Origin: Chloroflexota bacterium
GTDB lineage: Bacteria > Chloroflexota > Anaerolineae > Aggregatilineales > Phototrophicaceae
DNA length: 14,138 nucleotides
Assembly (NCBI GenBank): GCA_026706395.1
Contig: JAPOYU010000132.1
Span: forward strand, 1-14,138
Reading direction: 5' to 3'
Shown here: piece by piece, positions 6,202-13,016 of the stretch
Layout of the letters: every line of letters begins with the position of its first letter
Numbering within the stretch: the stretch's first letter is position 1
The notes under the pieces: model-generated
Told to the model about the DNA's origin: nothing
Databases searched by the model: none
The model's input: the letters and a program-made list of their open reading frames with translations, nothing else
Program-made: the position numbers and the translations under genes

Positions 6202-7623
6202 TTAGCGCAGCGGGTGCTTGTGCTGCGGCGGGCCGACATCGTCAGGTATGGGGCAGACGTAGGGCGTCCGCTCTATCGCCGCGTGGAATTCGGCTTGCGC
6301 TTTCTCAAGCAACTCAGGCGATAGTACCAGTTCGGCTGCCGAGAGAGCCATGACTTTGGCGGCGTACATCATGCCCTTGTGCCCGATGGACGTGCGTCCG
6401 GTGGCGACAACGCCCCAGGAATGCGCCGCTGCCCGGCTGGCCCAGGTGGTGGTTTGCAGCATGCTGCAGGGCGCGTACCAACTCATATCGCCCATATCGG
6501 ACGACCCGGGCGAGACGTAACCTTTGTCGGCGCTGGGGAGGACATCGCCGATCAACGGCTGCTCGGCCTTATCCGACGCAACGCCATAACGCTCGACCAG
6601 CGTCTTGACGTTGGCATCGCCGAAATGCCTGTTGACCTCAGCCGCGTAGGCCTGTTCCTCGTTGGTGAATTCTATGCCGCCGAGCTGGCGCATGGTGTCG
6701 TATTGCAAGTCGGCGAGGGTTTCGTTGGAAAGGATGCGGGTCGAGCCGGATTTATAGGCGATTTCGACCTCGGTATCGGTCATCAGTGCCGCGCCTTTGG
6801 CGATGCGGATGACGCGCTGGCTGACATCTTCCAGGTTCTGCGGGTCATAGGCGCGGACGTAATAGTAGCTCTCGGCGAAGTCGGGCACGACATTGGGCGC
6901 CAGCCCGCCATTGAGGATGATGTAGTGCAAGCGCACATCATCGGTGACGTGCTCGCGCAGATAGTTGACGCCGATGTTCATCAGTTCCAGGGCGTCAAGG
7001 GCGGAGCGACCGGAATAGGGATCGGCGGCGGCGTGGGCGGATTTGCCCTTGAAGCGGAAGTAATAGCGGTTGACGCTGAGCAGGCTGCCTTTCATAGCCG
7101 AGTTGGTATACCAGGGGTGCCAGTTGAAGGTGGCGTCCAGATCGTCGAAAGCGCCGGCGCGCCCCATGAAGACTTTGCCGCTGCCGCCTTCTTCAGCCGG
7201 GCAGCCGTAATAGCGCACGGTTCCTTCGTTGCCGCTGCGTTCCAGCCACTGCTTGAAGGCGACCGCCGCTGCTAGACAGCCCGTGCCGAGCAGATTGTGC
7301 CCGCAGCCATGTCCGGCTGCGCCCGCGCTTATAGGATCGGGACTGTTCTGGTTCTTCTGCGATAAGCCGGGCAGGGCATCGTACTCGCCGGCGAAGGTGA
7401 TGACGGGCTTGCCAACGCCCCATTCGGCGGCGAAGGCTGTGCTGCACCCGCCCAGGTCCCAGGTGATGCGAAAGCCTTCCGCCTCGAGGAAATCGGCTTG
7501 CAGCTTGGAGGCTTTGAATTCGACGAATTGCAATTCGGGATTGTCCCAGATCTCGTCCGCCATCCCGGTGAAGCGCGTCTGATGCTCATCAAGCCAATCG
7601 GCGATGTCCATTTTTGATTGCAT
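6202..7623 (-). CDS. abgB: M20D amidohydrolase, p-aminobenzoyl-glutamate hydrolase subunit B (AbgB)
   Basis: This 473-residue protein matches E. coli AbgB as I remember it nearly end to end, including GEYDALPGLSQ (79-89), GHGCGHNLLGTG (104-115), YGCPAEEGGSGK (139-150) and the tail TPYVCPIPDDVGP (453-465). Likely metal ligands are C107, H109, E144/E145, H169 (NWHP) and H401. The lid/dimerisation domain lies around 190-300 with FKGKSAHAAADPYSGRSALDA. In E. coli AbgB works with AbgA to split p-aminobenzoyl-glutamate, a folate breakdown product. No abgA or abgT is in the window, so this single-subunit relative may use another acyl-amino acid. AGGACA sits 7 bases before the ATG, and a promoter is visible upstream. 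Confidence 0.9.
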   Translation of the reverse strand: MQSKMDIADWLDEHQTRFTGMADEIWDNPELQFVEFKASKLQADFLEAEGFRITWDLGGCSTAFAAEWGVGKPVITFAGEYDALPGLSQKNQNSPDPISAGAAGHGCGHNLLGTGCLAAAVAFKQWLERSGNEGTVRYYGCPAEEGGSGKVFMGRAGAFDDLDATFNWHPWYTNSAMKGSLLSVNRYYFRFKGKSAHAAADPYSGRSALDALELMNIGVNYLREHVTDDVRLHYIILNGGLAPNVVPDFAESYYYVRAYDPQNLEDVSQRVIRIAKGAALMTDTEVEIAYKSGSTRILSNETLADLQYDTMRQLGGIEFTNEEQAYAAEVNRHFGDANVKTLVERYGVASDKAEQPLIGDVLPSADKGYVSPGSSDMGDMSWYAPCSMLQTTTWASRAAAHSWGVVATGRTSIGHKGMMYAAKVMALSAAELVLSPELLEKAQAEFHAAIERTPYVCPIPDDVGPPQHKHPLR

Positions 7624-7656
7624 GTCGCTGTCCTGTATGAAGGGTTGATTGACGAG

Positions 7657-7684
7657 ATGATAGCGCGAAGCTCTGCGCGGGCAA
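7657..7684 (-). promoter_or_regulatory. Probable abgB promoter (TTGCCC-16-TATCAT)
   Basis: On the - strand a -35 TTGCCC (7679-7684) and a -10 TATCAT (7657-7662, five of six consensus bases) are separated by 16 bases. Transcription would begin near 7650, giving a leader of about 27 bases that contains the AGGA ribosome site of abgB. The -35 overlaps a small CGGGC...GCCCG dyad (7678-7699) downstream of the GNAT-like gene. Confidence 0.45.
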
Positions 7685-7726
7685 AGCCTTGATGGCCCGT
7701 TGTGGAGCGAGGCGCGAAAGTTCGGG

Positions 7727-8662
7727 TCAGACGTTGATCGTGGCGATAACCTGCTCGTTGGGATCAGCGGTGGTATCGGCGGGCAATAGCTTGGCGGAGA
7801 AATCGGGCAGGGCCAGGATCAAGGTACGGAAGCCAAGACGATGCCCCATATCGCGAATGGCGACCAATAGCTGGGTACTTAGGTTGCGCGGGGACCAACA
7901 GTATACGTCGGCGTTGCGTTCGTTGTACAACTGCTGGTGAAAGCAGACGAAAGCTTCGTGCCCGGAGGCATTCACATAGTGGCGATGTTTTTTTCGCTCA
8001 ATGATTTGGGGTATGCCTCTCCAGTGTTCGATCCACTCGGCCTCCCACAGCGCGCGTGGACTGGTCAGGCGGCCTACAGCCAGGGCCCAGCCGTCGATGA
8101 GGCTGACATCGACCTTATCGAAATCCTGACTCTTGTAGAAGCTCTGGCCGATCTGGGCATGCAGAGCGTAGCGCGCCAGCCGGAATACCTCCGCCGCGCC
8201 GAAGTACTTGCGGTATGCCGTGGCCAGGTCCTGGTCATAGGCGGGGTAGTCGACCGAAAGGCGGCCGGGTCCACGGGCGTCGCTCAGTATGGCGTCAGCG
8301 AGCGCGAGATTCACATCATCGCCGGCGCCCTCCGCGACATGCCAATTCGCAAGATGCAGGTGTGTGCCCATCGGAGTCAGTTCGCGGTTTGTGAAGGCTT
8401 CCGCGTAGGCGCGGATGCTGCCTTCGTCATCCACGACATAGGCGAAGCCGTTACCGCTAAGTAGATGGCTGAGCCAGATCGCGCCGGTTTCCAGTGACAT
8501 CCAGGCGCCACCATGCAGCCAGCGTTCGTAAATCGTCAAGTCGTCATAGGGCAGGTTTTCGACCTGGCCCAGCGGATTCAGCCGCTGCCAAATCGGTACA
8601 CGAGCCGTGAACAACTGCACGATCTTCAGCGTGTCATCGATGGTTGCCTGGCGCACTTGCAT
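7727..8662 (-). CDS. GNAT-like acetyltransferase domain protein (family uncertain)
   Basis: The 311-residue product opens with MQVRQATIDDTLKIVQLF, the usual first strand and helix of GNAT acetyltransferases. A region around 57-165 could form the GNAT core: AIWLSHLL, GFAYVVDDEGSIRAYAEA, then LHLANWHVAEGAGDDVNLALADAIL. The canonical acetyl-CoA loop (R/QxxGxG/A) is not evident, and about 110 residues follow with conserved-looking aromatic positions but no motif I recognise. A two-domain or degenerate GNAT is the best reading. The substrate is unknown. The ATG lacks a strong ribosome site. The gene is divergent from coaX and ends 103 bases before abgB, which has its own promoter. Confidence 0.6.
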   Translation of the reverse strand: MQVRQATIDDTLKIVQLFTARVPIWQRLNPLGQVENLPYDDLTIYERWLHGGAWMSLETGAIWLSHLLSGNGFAYVVDDEGSIRAYAEAFTNRELTPMGTHLHLANWHVAEGAGDDVNLALADAILSDARGPGRLSVDYPAYDQDLATAYRKYFGAAEVFRLARYALHAQIGQSFYKSQDFDKVDVSLIDGWALAVGRLTSPRALWEAEWIEHWRGIPQIIERKKHRHYVNASGHEAFVCFHQQLYNERNADVYCWSPRNLSTQLLVAIRDMGHRLGFRTLILALPDFSAKLLPADTTADPNEQVIATINV

Positions 8663-8684
8663 GGCTGGAGTCTTGCCGCTCTGG

Positions 8685-8719
8685 TTGCGTCGTTACCGTT
8701 CAGAATCTACTATAGTATA
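8685..8719. promoter_or_regulatory. Divergent promoter for coaX (+) and the GNAT-like gene (-), centred on TACTATAGTA
   Basis: The palindrome TACTATAGTA (8708-8717) supplies -10 boxes on both strands. On + TTGCGT (8685-8690) lies 17 bases before TACTAT (8708-8713), giving a coaX leader of about 120 bases. On - TATACT (8714-8719) lies 19 bases from a weak TTGCGT (8739-8744), giving a leader of about 45 bases for the GNAT-like gene. Both cannot be used by polymerase at the same moment, so the genes may compete. Confidence 0.5.
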
Positions 8720-8839
8720 GCTTAGACAGATTGACGGCACGCAAGGGCAGCAGTCGGTCGCTGGTGTCATGGGGGACGCTGCGGGTTTTCGAGTTCTTGC
8801 GGGCAAGGCGCCGATCGGCTGGAACAAGCGGAGAGGGAT

Positions 8840-9607
8840 ATGTTGCTGGCTATCGACATCGGCAATACCAATATCCATTTAGGGCTGTGGGATGGCGATG
8901 CCTGGCGTTTATCTTGGCGGGCGCGCACGGTCGCGGCGAAGATGACTGACGAATACGCCGTTCTGCTTCGCAATTTCCTGAACACAGCAGAGGTCGATTT
9001 CAGCGCGGTATCGGCGGTATGCATGAGCAGCGTCGTGCCGGCATTGACGGCTACTTTCCAGGATCTGTCACGGCGCTACTTGAGGCTTGAGCCGTTGAAC
9101 GTGAGCAGCAGAACCAACCTGGGCATCATCATCGCGATAGATATACCGGAGCAGGCCGGCGCCGATCGCCTGTGCAATGCGGTAGCGCTTTCGCAGCAAT
9201 TTGGCGCGCCAGCTGTCAGCGTGGACTTCGGCACGTCGACAAATTTTGATGTGCTTTCGGCGGAGCGGGAATACATTGGCGGCGTCATCGCGCCGGGGAT
9301 CGGCCTGGCCCACGACGCGCTTGTCAGCCGCGCCGCACAATTGCACAAGGTGGAGTTGGTGCCGCCCCCGTCTCCTATCGGCCGCAACACGATTCATGCG
9401 ATGCAATCCGGGATATTCTGGGGTTATGTCGGCATGATCGAAGCGCTGTTGGATCGCATCACGTTGCAATTGAATTCACCGGCGACACAAGTCATCGCGA
9501 CTGGCGGATTGGCGCCGGTATTCAAAGAACATATCGCTCTGATTGACGATGTCGCGCCGGAATTGACGTTGGATGGCCTGCGTCTGATTTATGAGTTGAA
9601 CAGCTGA
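8840..9607 (+). CDS. coaX: Type III pantothenate kinase
   Basis: This 255-residue protein catalyses the ATP-dependent phosphorylation of pantothenate, the first step of coenzyme A synthesis. ASKHA-fold motifs are in order: LAIDIGNTN (3-11, phosphate loop), GADRLCNA (107-114, pantothenate pocket), VDFGTSTNFDV (128-138), GGVIAPG (147-153) and ATGGLA (220-225, adenosine site). The more common DFGTATTFD reads DFGTSTNFD, a mild change that keeps the catalytic aspartate. The start has GGAGAGG just upstream. By family knowledge type III enzymes need a monovalent cation and are not inhibited by CoA. It stands alone between two - strand units, and its stop is 3 bases before the T-run of the tRNA-Asn terminator. 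Confidence 0.95.
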   Translation: MLLAIDIGNTNIHLGLWDGDAWRLSWRARTVAAKMTDEYAVLLRNFLNTAEVDFSAVSAVCMSSVVPALTATFQDLSRRYLRLEPLNVSSRTNLGIIIAIDIPEQAGADRLCNAVALSQQFGAPAVSVDFGTSTNFDVLSAEREYIGGVIAPGIGLAHDALVSRAAQLHKVELVPPPSPIGRNTIHAMQSGIFWGYVGMIEALLDRITLQLNSPATQVIATGGLAPVFKEHIALIDDVAPELTLDGLRLIYELNS

Positions 9608-9610
9608 AGG

Positions 9611-9630
9611 AAAAAAGCCCCTTGCGGGGC
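9611..9630 (-). terminator. Rho-independent terminator of tRNA-Asn
   Basis: Read on the - strand, GCCCC-GCAA-GGGGC is followed directly by TTTTTT. It begins about 10 bases after the mature tRNA 3' end. The hairpin is symmetric, but there is no T-run on the + strand, so it would terminate coaX only weakly. Confidence 0.85.
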
Positions 9631-9640
9631 ACTTGACAGG

Positions 9641-9713
9641 CTCCGTAGCTTGGACTTGAACCAAGAACCTAGCGGTTAACAGCCGCCCGCTCTGCCAATT
9701 GAGCTACTACGGA
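9641..9713 (-). tRNA. tRNA-Asn (anticodon GTT)
   Basis: The - strand folds as a full cloverleaf. The acceptor TCCGTAG pairs with CTACGGA, the D arm is GCTC-AATTGGCA-GAGC, the anticodon arm is GGCGG-CTGTTAA-CCGCT and the T arm is CTTGG-TTCAAGT-CCAAG. The anticodon GTT reads AAC/AAU (Asn). The discriminator base is G, and CCA is not encoded (the next bases are CCT), so a CCA-adding enzyme must be used. A promoter lies just upstream and a terminator just downstream, so it is a single-gene unit. Confidence 0.97.
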
Positions 9714-9721
9714 ATGATTGT

Positions 9722-9730
9722 TGGTATACT
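9722..9730 (+). promoter_or_regulatory. Extended -10 (TGgTATACT) facing the GNAT-like gene at 9814
   Basis: On the + strand TG (9722-9723) one base before TATACT (9725-9730) forms an extended -10. It uses almost the same bases as the tRNA-Asn -10 on the other strand. Transcription would begin near 9737 and leave a leader of about 77 bases before the TTG start. No -35 is visible, as expected for an extended -10. Confidence 0.4.
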
Positions 9731-9754
9731 AGCAGCGGGCAAAGCCAGTGTCAA
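9726..9754 (-). promoter_or_regulatory. tRNA-Asn promoter (TTGACA-17-TAGTAT)
   Basis: On the - strand a consensus -35 TTGACA (9749-9754) is 17 bases from TAGTAT (9726-9731). Transcription would start near 9719, about 6 bases before the mature tRNA 5' end. This is the best sigma-70-type promoter in the window. Confidence 0.75.
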
Positions 9755-9813
9755 GATGTTCTCGGGCTGGCAGTACGGTATTTTCTAATGCAAGGAGAAG
9801 GCGAGGCGACGGC

Positions 9814-10956
9814 TTGGTAAATATTAGACCGGTTGCTAACCGCAGTGATTTCACAGCGTTTTTTGAATTCCCCTGGCGTCACTATGCAAGTGATCCCAAT
9901 TGGGTGCCGAACCTCGTCTCGATGCGGCGCAAGCTGCTGGACAAGACGAAGCATCCGGCTTGGAAATACATGGAAGGGGAATACTTCGCCGCCTGGCGCG
10001 ACGGCCAGATGGTCGGCACCATCGCCGCCTTTGTCAATCACGAACACAATCGCTATCAGGGCGAAAACATCGGTTTTTTTGGTTTGTTTGAGACGGTCGA
10101 TGAGCAAGAGGTTGCGAGCGGCCTGCTCGAAGCTGCGGCGGAGTGGGCGCGCGGGCGCGGCGTTGAGGCGATCCGCGGACCGGCGAGTTTTACTACCAAC
10201 GAAGAATGCGGCCTGCTGGTCGATAACTTCAGCCAGCCGGTGATTATGATGCCTTACAATCCGCCCTGGTATCAGAATTTGGTCGAGGGCGCCGGCTTCG
10301 AGAAAGTCATGGACGTACATTGTATCTATCAAGACCGCGCGACAATCGAAGCCAGCAATTCGTTGGAGCGGCTCGAAAGACTTGTGGGTCGGGCGGCGCA
10401 ACGAAGCGGCATCACCGTGCGCAATATGAATGCGCGCGACAAGAAAGCTGAATTCGAACGATTTCGCGAGATATATAATGCAGCATGGGAGAAGAACTGG
10501 GGCTTCATCCCGATGAATGATGAGGAGTTAAAGGCTCTTGTTGATGATCTGGGTATGTTGGTCGAGCCGGATTTGGCCTTCTTCGCCGAGATCGCCGATG
10601 AGCCGGTCGGCTTCGCGCTGACGATACCGAACTTCAATGAAGCCCTTAGCCGCGCGCGCCCGCGCCCGGGCCTGCCCGAGATATGGACGATGGCGCAAGT
10701 TGCCTGGCACTGGAAGGTGCGCCAGTCTATCCGCGGAGTGCGGATGCCGCTGATGGGCGTGAAGAAGGAGCATCGCAACAAAGGGGTCGAGTTGGCGATG
10801 CTCCTTGAGGCGATGAAGGCCTTGCTGCCTTCGCGTTATGACTACTTGGATTCCGGCTGGATCCTCGAGACGAATCCGCTGATAAAGATTAGCCTTAGCC
10901 TGGGTGGAAAAGTCTACAAGACGCACCGATTCTATCAGAAGACGCTGAATGCTTAA
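9814..10956 (+). CDS. Two-domain GNAT-like N-acetyltransferase family protein
   Basis: Starting at TTG 9814 the product is 380 residues. It opens VNIRPVANRSDFTAFFEFPW and continues YASDPNWVPNL, which is where members of this family normally begin. A GAGG lies 7 bases before the TTG. An in-frame GTG at 9748 would add 22 residues rich in Arg and Ser and overlaps the tRNA-Asn -35, so it was rejected. Family landmarks, as recalled, are IRGPASFTTNEECGLLVDNF (about 120-139) and VIMMPYNPPWY (143-153) in the first domain. In the second, KKEHRNKGVELAMLLEAM (317-334) looks like the acetyl-CoA loop and helix, and WILETNPLIKISLSLGGK (349-366) follows. The substrate is not known. Its TAA shares bases with the stop of the convergent gene. 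Confidence 0.82.
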   Translation: MVNIRPVANRSDFTAFFEFPWRHYASDPNWVPNLVSMRRKLLDKTKHPAWKYMEGEYFAAWRDGQMVGTIAAFVNHEHNRYQGENIGFFGLFETVDEQEVASGLLEAAAEWARGRGVEAIRGPASFTTNEECGLLVDNFSQPVIMMPYNPPWYQNLVEGAGFEKVMDVHCIYQDRATIEASNSLERLERLVGRAAQRSGITVRNMNARDKKAEFERFREIYNAAWEKNWGFIPMNDEELKALVDDLGMLVEPDLAFFAEIADEPVGFALTIPNFNEALSRARPRPGLPEIWTMAQVAWHWKVRQSIRGVRMPLMGVKKEHRNKGVELAMLLEAMKALLPSRYDYLDSGWILETNPLIKISLSLGGKVYKTHRFYQKTLNA

Positions 10957-12200
10957 CGTTCGGCGAACTGACTGAGCGCGTCCTGCGTCGCCTGAGACGC
11001 GGTGGCCTCGGCGTGAAGGACCTGCTTCAGCGCCTCTTGAATCAGACGTGGGACGGCGCCGCCTTCGCCTTCCGGCAGCGGCAGAACAGAATCGGCCAGA
11101 AGTCGGGCGAATAGCGCTGTATCGGCTGCCGACGGCAAGCTCTCGGAAAGTATGGCGGGCTGAGATGGCAAGTGGTGAAGCTCCAGAGCAAATCCCGCGT
11201 GGAATGCCGGCTCCATCATCCACTCGATGAAGCGCGCCGCTGAGGCCTGGCGATTCCTGTCCGGCGTGACAATTACCCACAACCAGCCATTCAAGATCGA
11301 CGATCCGTTCGCATCGGCTGTGGGAATCTCGGTCGCCAGCAGGGCAGCCTCTTGCTCTTGGATCATCGAGAGATAATCGCTGGCGGAGAATATCGCCAAC
11401 TGAAGATTTTCGCCGCGATTGATGAAGTCATTGCGGTAATCCGCTGGCGATTGATAGGTCAGGACATCCGGGGAGACCAAGCCATTACGCGCGAGATCGT
11501 CATAGAATTGCAGCACCTTTTGCAGGGCTTCTTCGTTTATCGCCGCGACGTCACTGCCGGGGATGGCGCCGCCGGCCGCCAAATACTGGTGATAAAAGGT
11601 CTGATTCAAGCCGTTGGCCCGCGCCGCCGGAAACAGGAACTCGGCTTCATTCGCCAGCACATCGGCAAAACTGAGGCGTGTACCGGTTTTCAGCAGCGGT
11701 TGGGCATGCAGGCCTACCAGCAAGTCGAAAAGGAAGGGAAAGCCGAAAAGCGCGCGCTCGCCTTCGAAGGGAATCTGGCCAAACTCGACCCCGCCGGCCA
11801 AATCGTTTAGGACAGAAGATGAAAAGAGCGTCTCCATCGACTGCAAGTATTGACTGGCTTGCGTAGGCGTCAAGTCACGGCGACGGATCAGCGCGGCATC
11901 GGGCAAAGCGCCGGGCGCCACTTCCTTGCCCGCGCGGATCGTGGACATGATGCCGCCGACGCCGCTAGAGTTCTTGACGCGAAACTCGACGGGGATGCCA
12001 TTGTCCTCCGAAAACTGGGCGGTATGCTCGCTAAGCAATTGGAAAGCAGGTCCGGATTCGTCCGAAATCAACGGCGCCGGCAGCCAAACTTTCAGCGGCT
12101 GCGGCATTGCTTCAGGCGAAGAGGAGTTGTCTTGAGCGCCAGCTAACAGAGGGCAAAACAGGAAAACACAAGCGATCAGGAGTTTCTGAAGGGACGGCAC
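10953..12200 (-). CDS. Secreted extracellular solute-binding protein (family 1-like), orphan
   Basis: This 415-residue protein has a signal peptide MPSLQKLLIACVFLFCPLLA with likely cleavage after AGA (about 22) by signal peptidase I. No lipobox is present; the Cys at 16 sits in FLFC. The mature part resembles maltose/sugar-type binding proteins: an N-terminal lobe with FSEDNGIPVEFRV (63-75), a PDAALI strand, and a late ARFIEWMMEP...HHLPSQPAIL. Such proteins deliver a solute to an ABC importer, but no permease or ATPase gene is nearby. The start is GTG with GGGAG 12 bases upstream, a long spacing. A TAAAAT (12242-12247, - strand) could be its -10. It lies 60 bases downstream of the LOG-family gene on the same strand and could be partly co-transcribed. 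Confidence 0.75.
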   Translation of the reverse strand: MPSLQKLLIACVFLFCPLLAGAQDNSSSPEAMPQPLKVWLPAPLISDESGPAFQLLSEHTAQFSEDNGIPVEFRVKNSSGVGGIMSTIRAGKEVAPGALPDAALIRRRDLTPTQASQYLQSMETLFSSSVLNDLAGGVEFGQIPFEGERALFGFPFLFDLLVGLHAQPLLKTGTRLSFADVLANEAEFLFPAARANGLNQTFYHQYLAAGGAIPGSDVAAINEEALQKVLQFYDDLARNGLVSPDVLTYQSPADYRNDFINRGENLQLAIFSASDYLSMIQEQEAALLATEIPTADANGSSILNGWLWVIVTPDRNRQASAARFIEWMMEPAFHAGFALELHHLPSQPAILSESLPSAADTALFARLLADSVLPLPEGEGGAVPRLIQEALKQVLHAEATASQATQDALSQFAER

Positions 12201-12260
12201 GCGGGTAGATTTCTCCCTACATCGTGTTTGGATTCTCTCTCATTTTACTCGATTTGCGAT

Positions 12261-12809
12261 CTATGCCAGCTCGGGCGGCGCCTGTCGCGCGAAGTATTCG
12301 GGCACATCGGCGGGGTAGCGCGCGAACGTGATCATACCGTGGTAGCCGTCACCCAAGTAGGCGCTGTTTTGCAGCTTGCCGATCAGGTCCGCCCACATCT
12401 GGCCATAACACATAAAGGGTCGGCTGGGAATGCCGCCGACCCGCATCAATTCCCAAGTTTCCGCGATCTCGTGCAAAGTGCCGATCCCGCCGGGCATCGC
12501 CAGATAACCATCGCCGCGCTGGACCATGTAATGCAGGCGATCCCGCAGATCCGCAAAGTTGACGACTTCATCGAGGTAGGGATTCGGTCGAACGTTGAAT
12601 TGCAAGCCTATTTGATCGGTCGTAACGCCGATGACGTGGCCGCCGGCGGCTTGAGCGCCTTTACTGACGGCTTCCATAACGCCGAGGTACCCACCGCTCA
12701 TTACAGTGTAGCCAGCCCGCGCCAAGCCTTGGCCGATTTCTTCCGCCTCTTGATACACCGCGCTTCCTGGCTGGACCTGTGAACTGCCGAATACGGTGAT
12801 GGTCTTCAT
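12261..12809 (-). CDS. LOG-family protein (putative nucleoside 5'-monophosphate phosphoribohydrolase)
   Basis: From the ATG whose first base pairs with 12809 the product is 182 residues, beginning MKTITVFGSSQV, the usual LOG/TIGR00725-TIGR00730 start. The frame runs on to 12902, but those 31 extra residues lie across the promoter and do not fit the family. The two signature loops are SGGYLGVMEAVSKGA (38-52) and PGGIGTLHE (106-114), which bind the phosphoribose and carry the catalytic Arg/Glu in characterised members. By family knowledge it cleaves AMP-type nucleotides or cytokinin nucleotides; many bacterial members were once misannotated as lysine decarboxylases. AGGACAT precedes the ATG, and an extended -10 lies about 40 bases upstream. 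Confidence 0.9.
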   Translation of the reverse strand: MKTITVFGSSQVQPGSAVYQEAEEIGQGLARAGYTVMSGGYLGVMEAVSKGAQAAGGHVIGVTTDQIGLQFNVRPNPYLDEVVNFADLRDRLHYMVQRGDGYLAMPGGIGTLHEIAETWELMRVGGIPSRPFMCYGQMWADLIGKLQNSAYLGDGYHGMITFARYPADVPEYFARQAPPELA

Positions 12810-12845
12810 ATGTCCTCGCGCATTCACTGAGGCAGGAATCTGCGC

Positions 12846-12854
12846 AGTATAACA
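12846..12854 (-). promoter_or_regulatory. Extended -10 promoter of the LOG-family gene (TGtTATACT)
   Basis: On the - strand TG, one base, then TATACT (five of six consensus bases) is seen, with no -35. Transcription would start near 12839, leaving a leader of about 30 bases with an AGGA ribosome site. The arrangement resembles the promoter of the uracil-DNA glycosylase gene. Confidence 0.5.
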
Positions 12855-12935
12855 GAATTGAGCCGTCTGATGAGTCTGCGTTGTCGGCGAGTTCTGTTTC
12901 AAATGGAGATGGGGTTGGGCAGGTTTATTGAGCGC

Positions 12936-12953
12936 CCCCTAATTTTTGAGGGG
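12936..12953. repeat. Small dyad CCCCT ... AGGGG upstream of the secreted-protein gene
   Basis: Five-base arms (12936-12940 and 12949-12953) flank AATTTTTG. The dyad ends 21 bases before the -10 of the downstream gene, covering the place where a -35 would sit. It could be an operator or chance; there is no T-run beyond the arms. Confidence 0.25.
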
Positions 12954-12974
12954 AAAAGACGGCGAAATCTACGC

Positions 12975-12980
12975 TATACT
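12975..12980 (+). promoter_or_regulatory. -10 box (TATACT) of the secreted acidic protein gene
   Basis: TATACT lies 36 bases before the ATG, giving a start near 12987 and a leader of about 30 bases that carries the AAGGAGA ribosome site (13006-13012). No -35 match at 17 bases is seen; the GGGGAAAAGAC there is not consensus, so an activator may be needed. Confidence 0.4.
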
Positions 12981-13016
12981 TAGGGCTGTAAACGTTGCTA
13001 TCCCAAAGGAGAGACG

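Noticed and set aside
6379..7275. 298-codon open frame on the + strand inside abgB
   Set aside because: It is the Gly/Ala/Val-rich mirror of abgB, which matches its family nearly end to end.
7678..7699. CGGGC...GCCCG dyad as a terminator of the GNAT-like gene
   Set aside because: The stem is only five pairs with a 12-base loop and no T-run, and its bases overlap the abgB -35.
8769..8839. Small open frame (ATG 8769) in the coaX leader
   Set aside because: It has no ribosome site, runs out of frame into coaX and has no recognisable composition; chance is more likely.
9641..9713. tRNA-Asn as an integration (att) site
   Set aside because: No integrase and no direct repeat of the tRNA 3' end was noticed in the window.
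12810..12902. N-terminal extension of the LOG-family protein
   Set aside because: It covers the extended -10 promoter, and the family begins at MKTITVFGSS.
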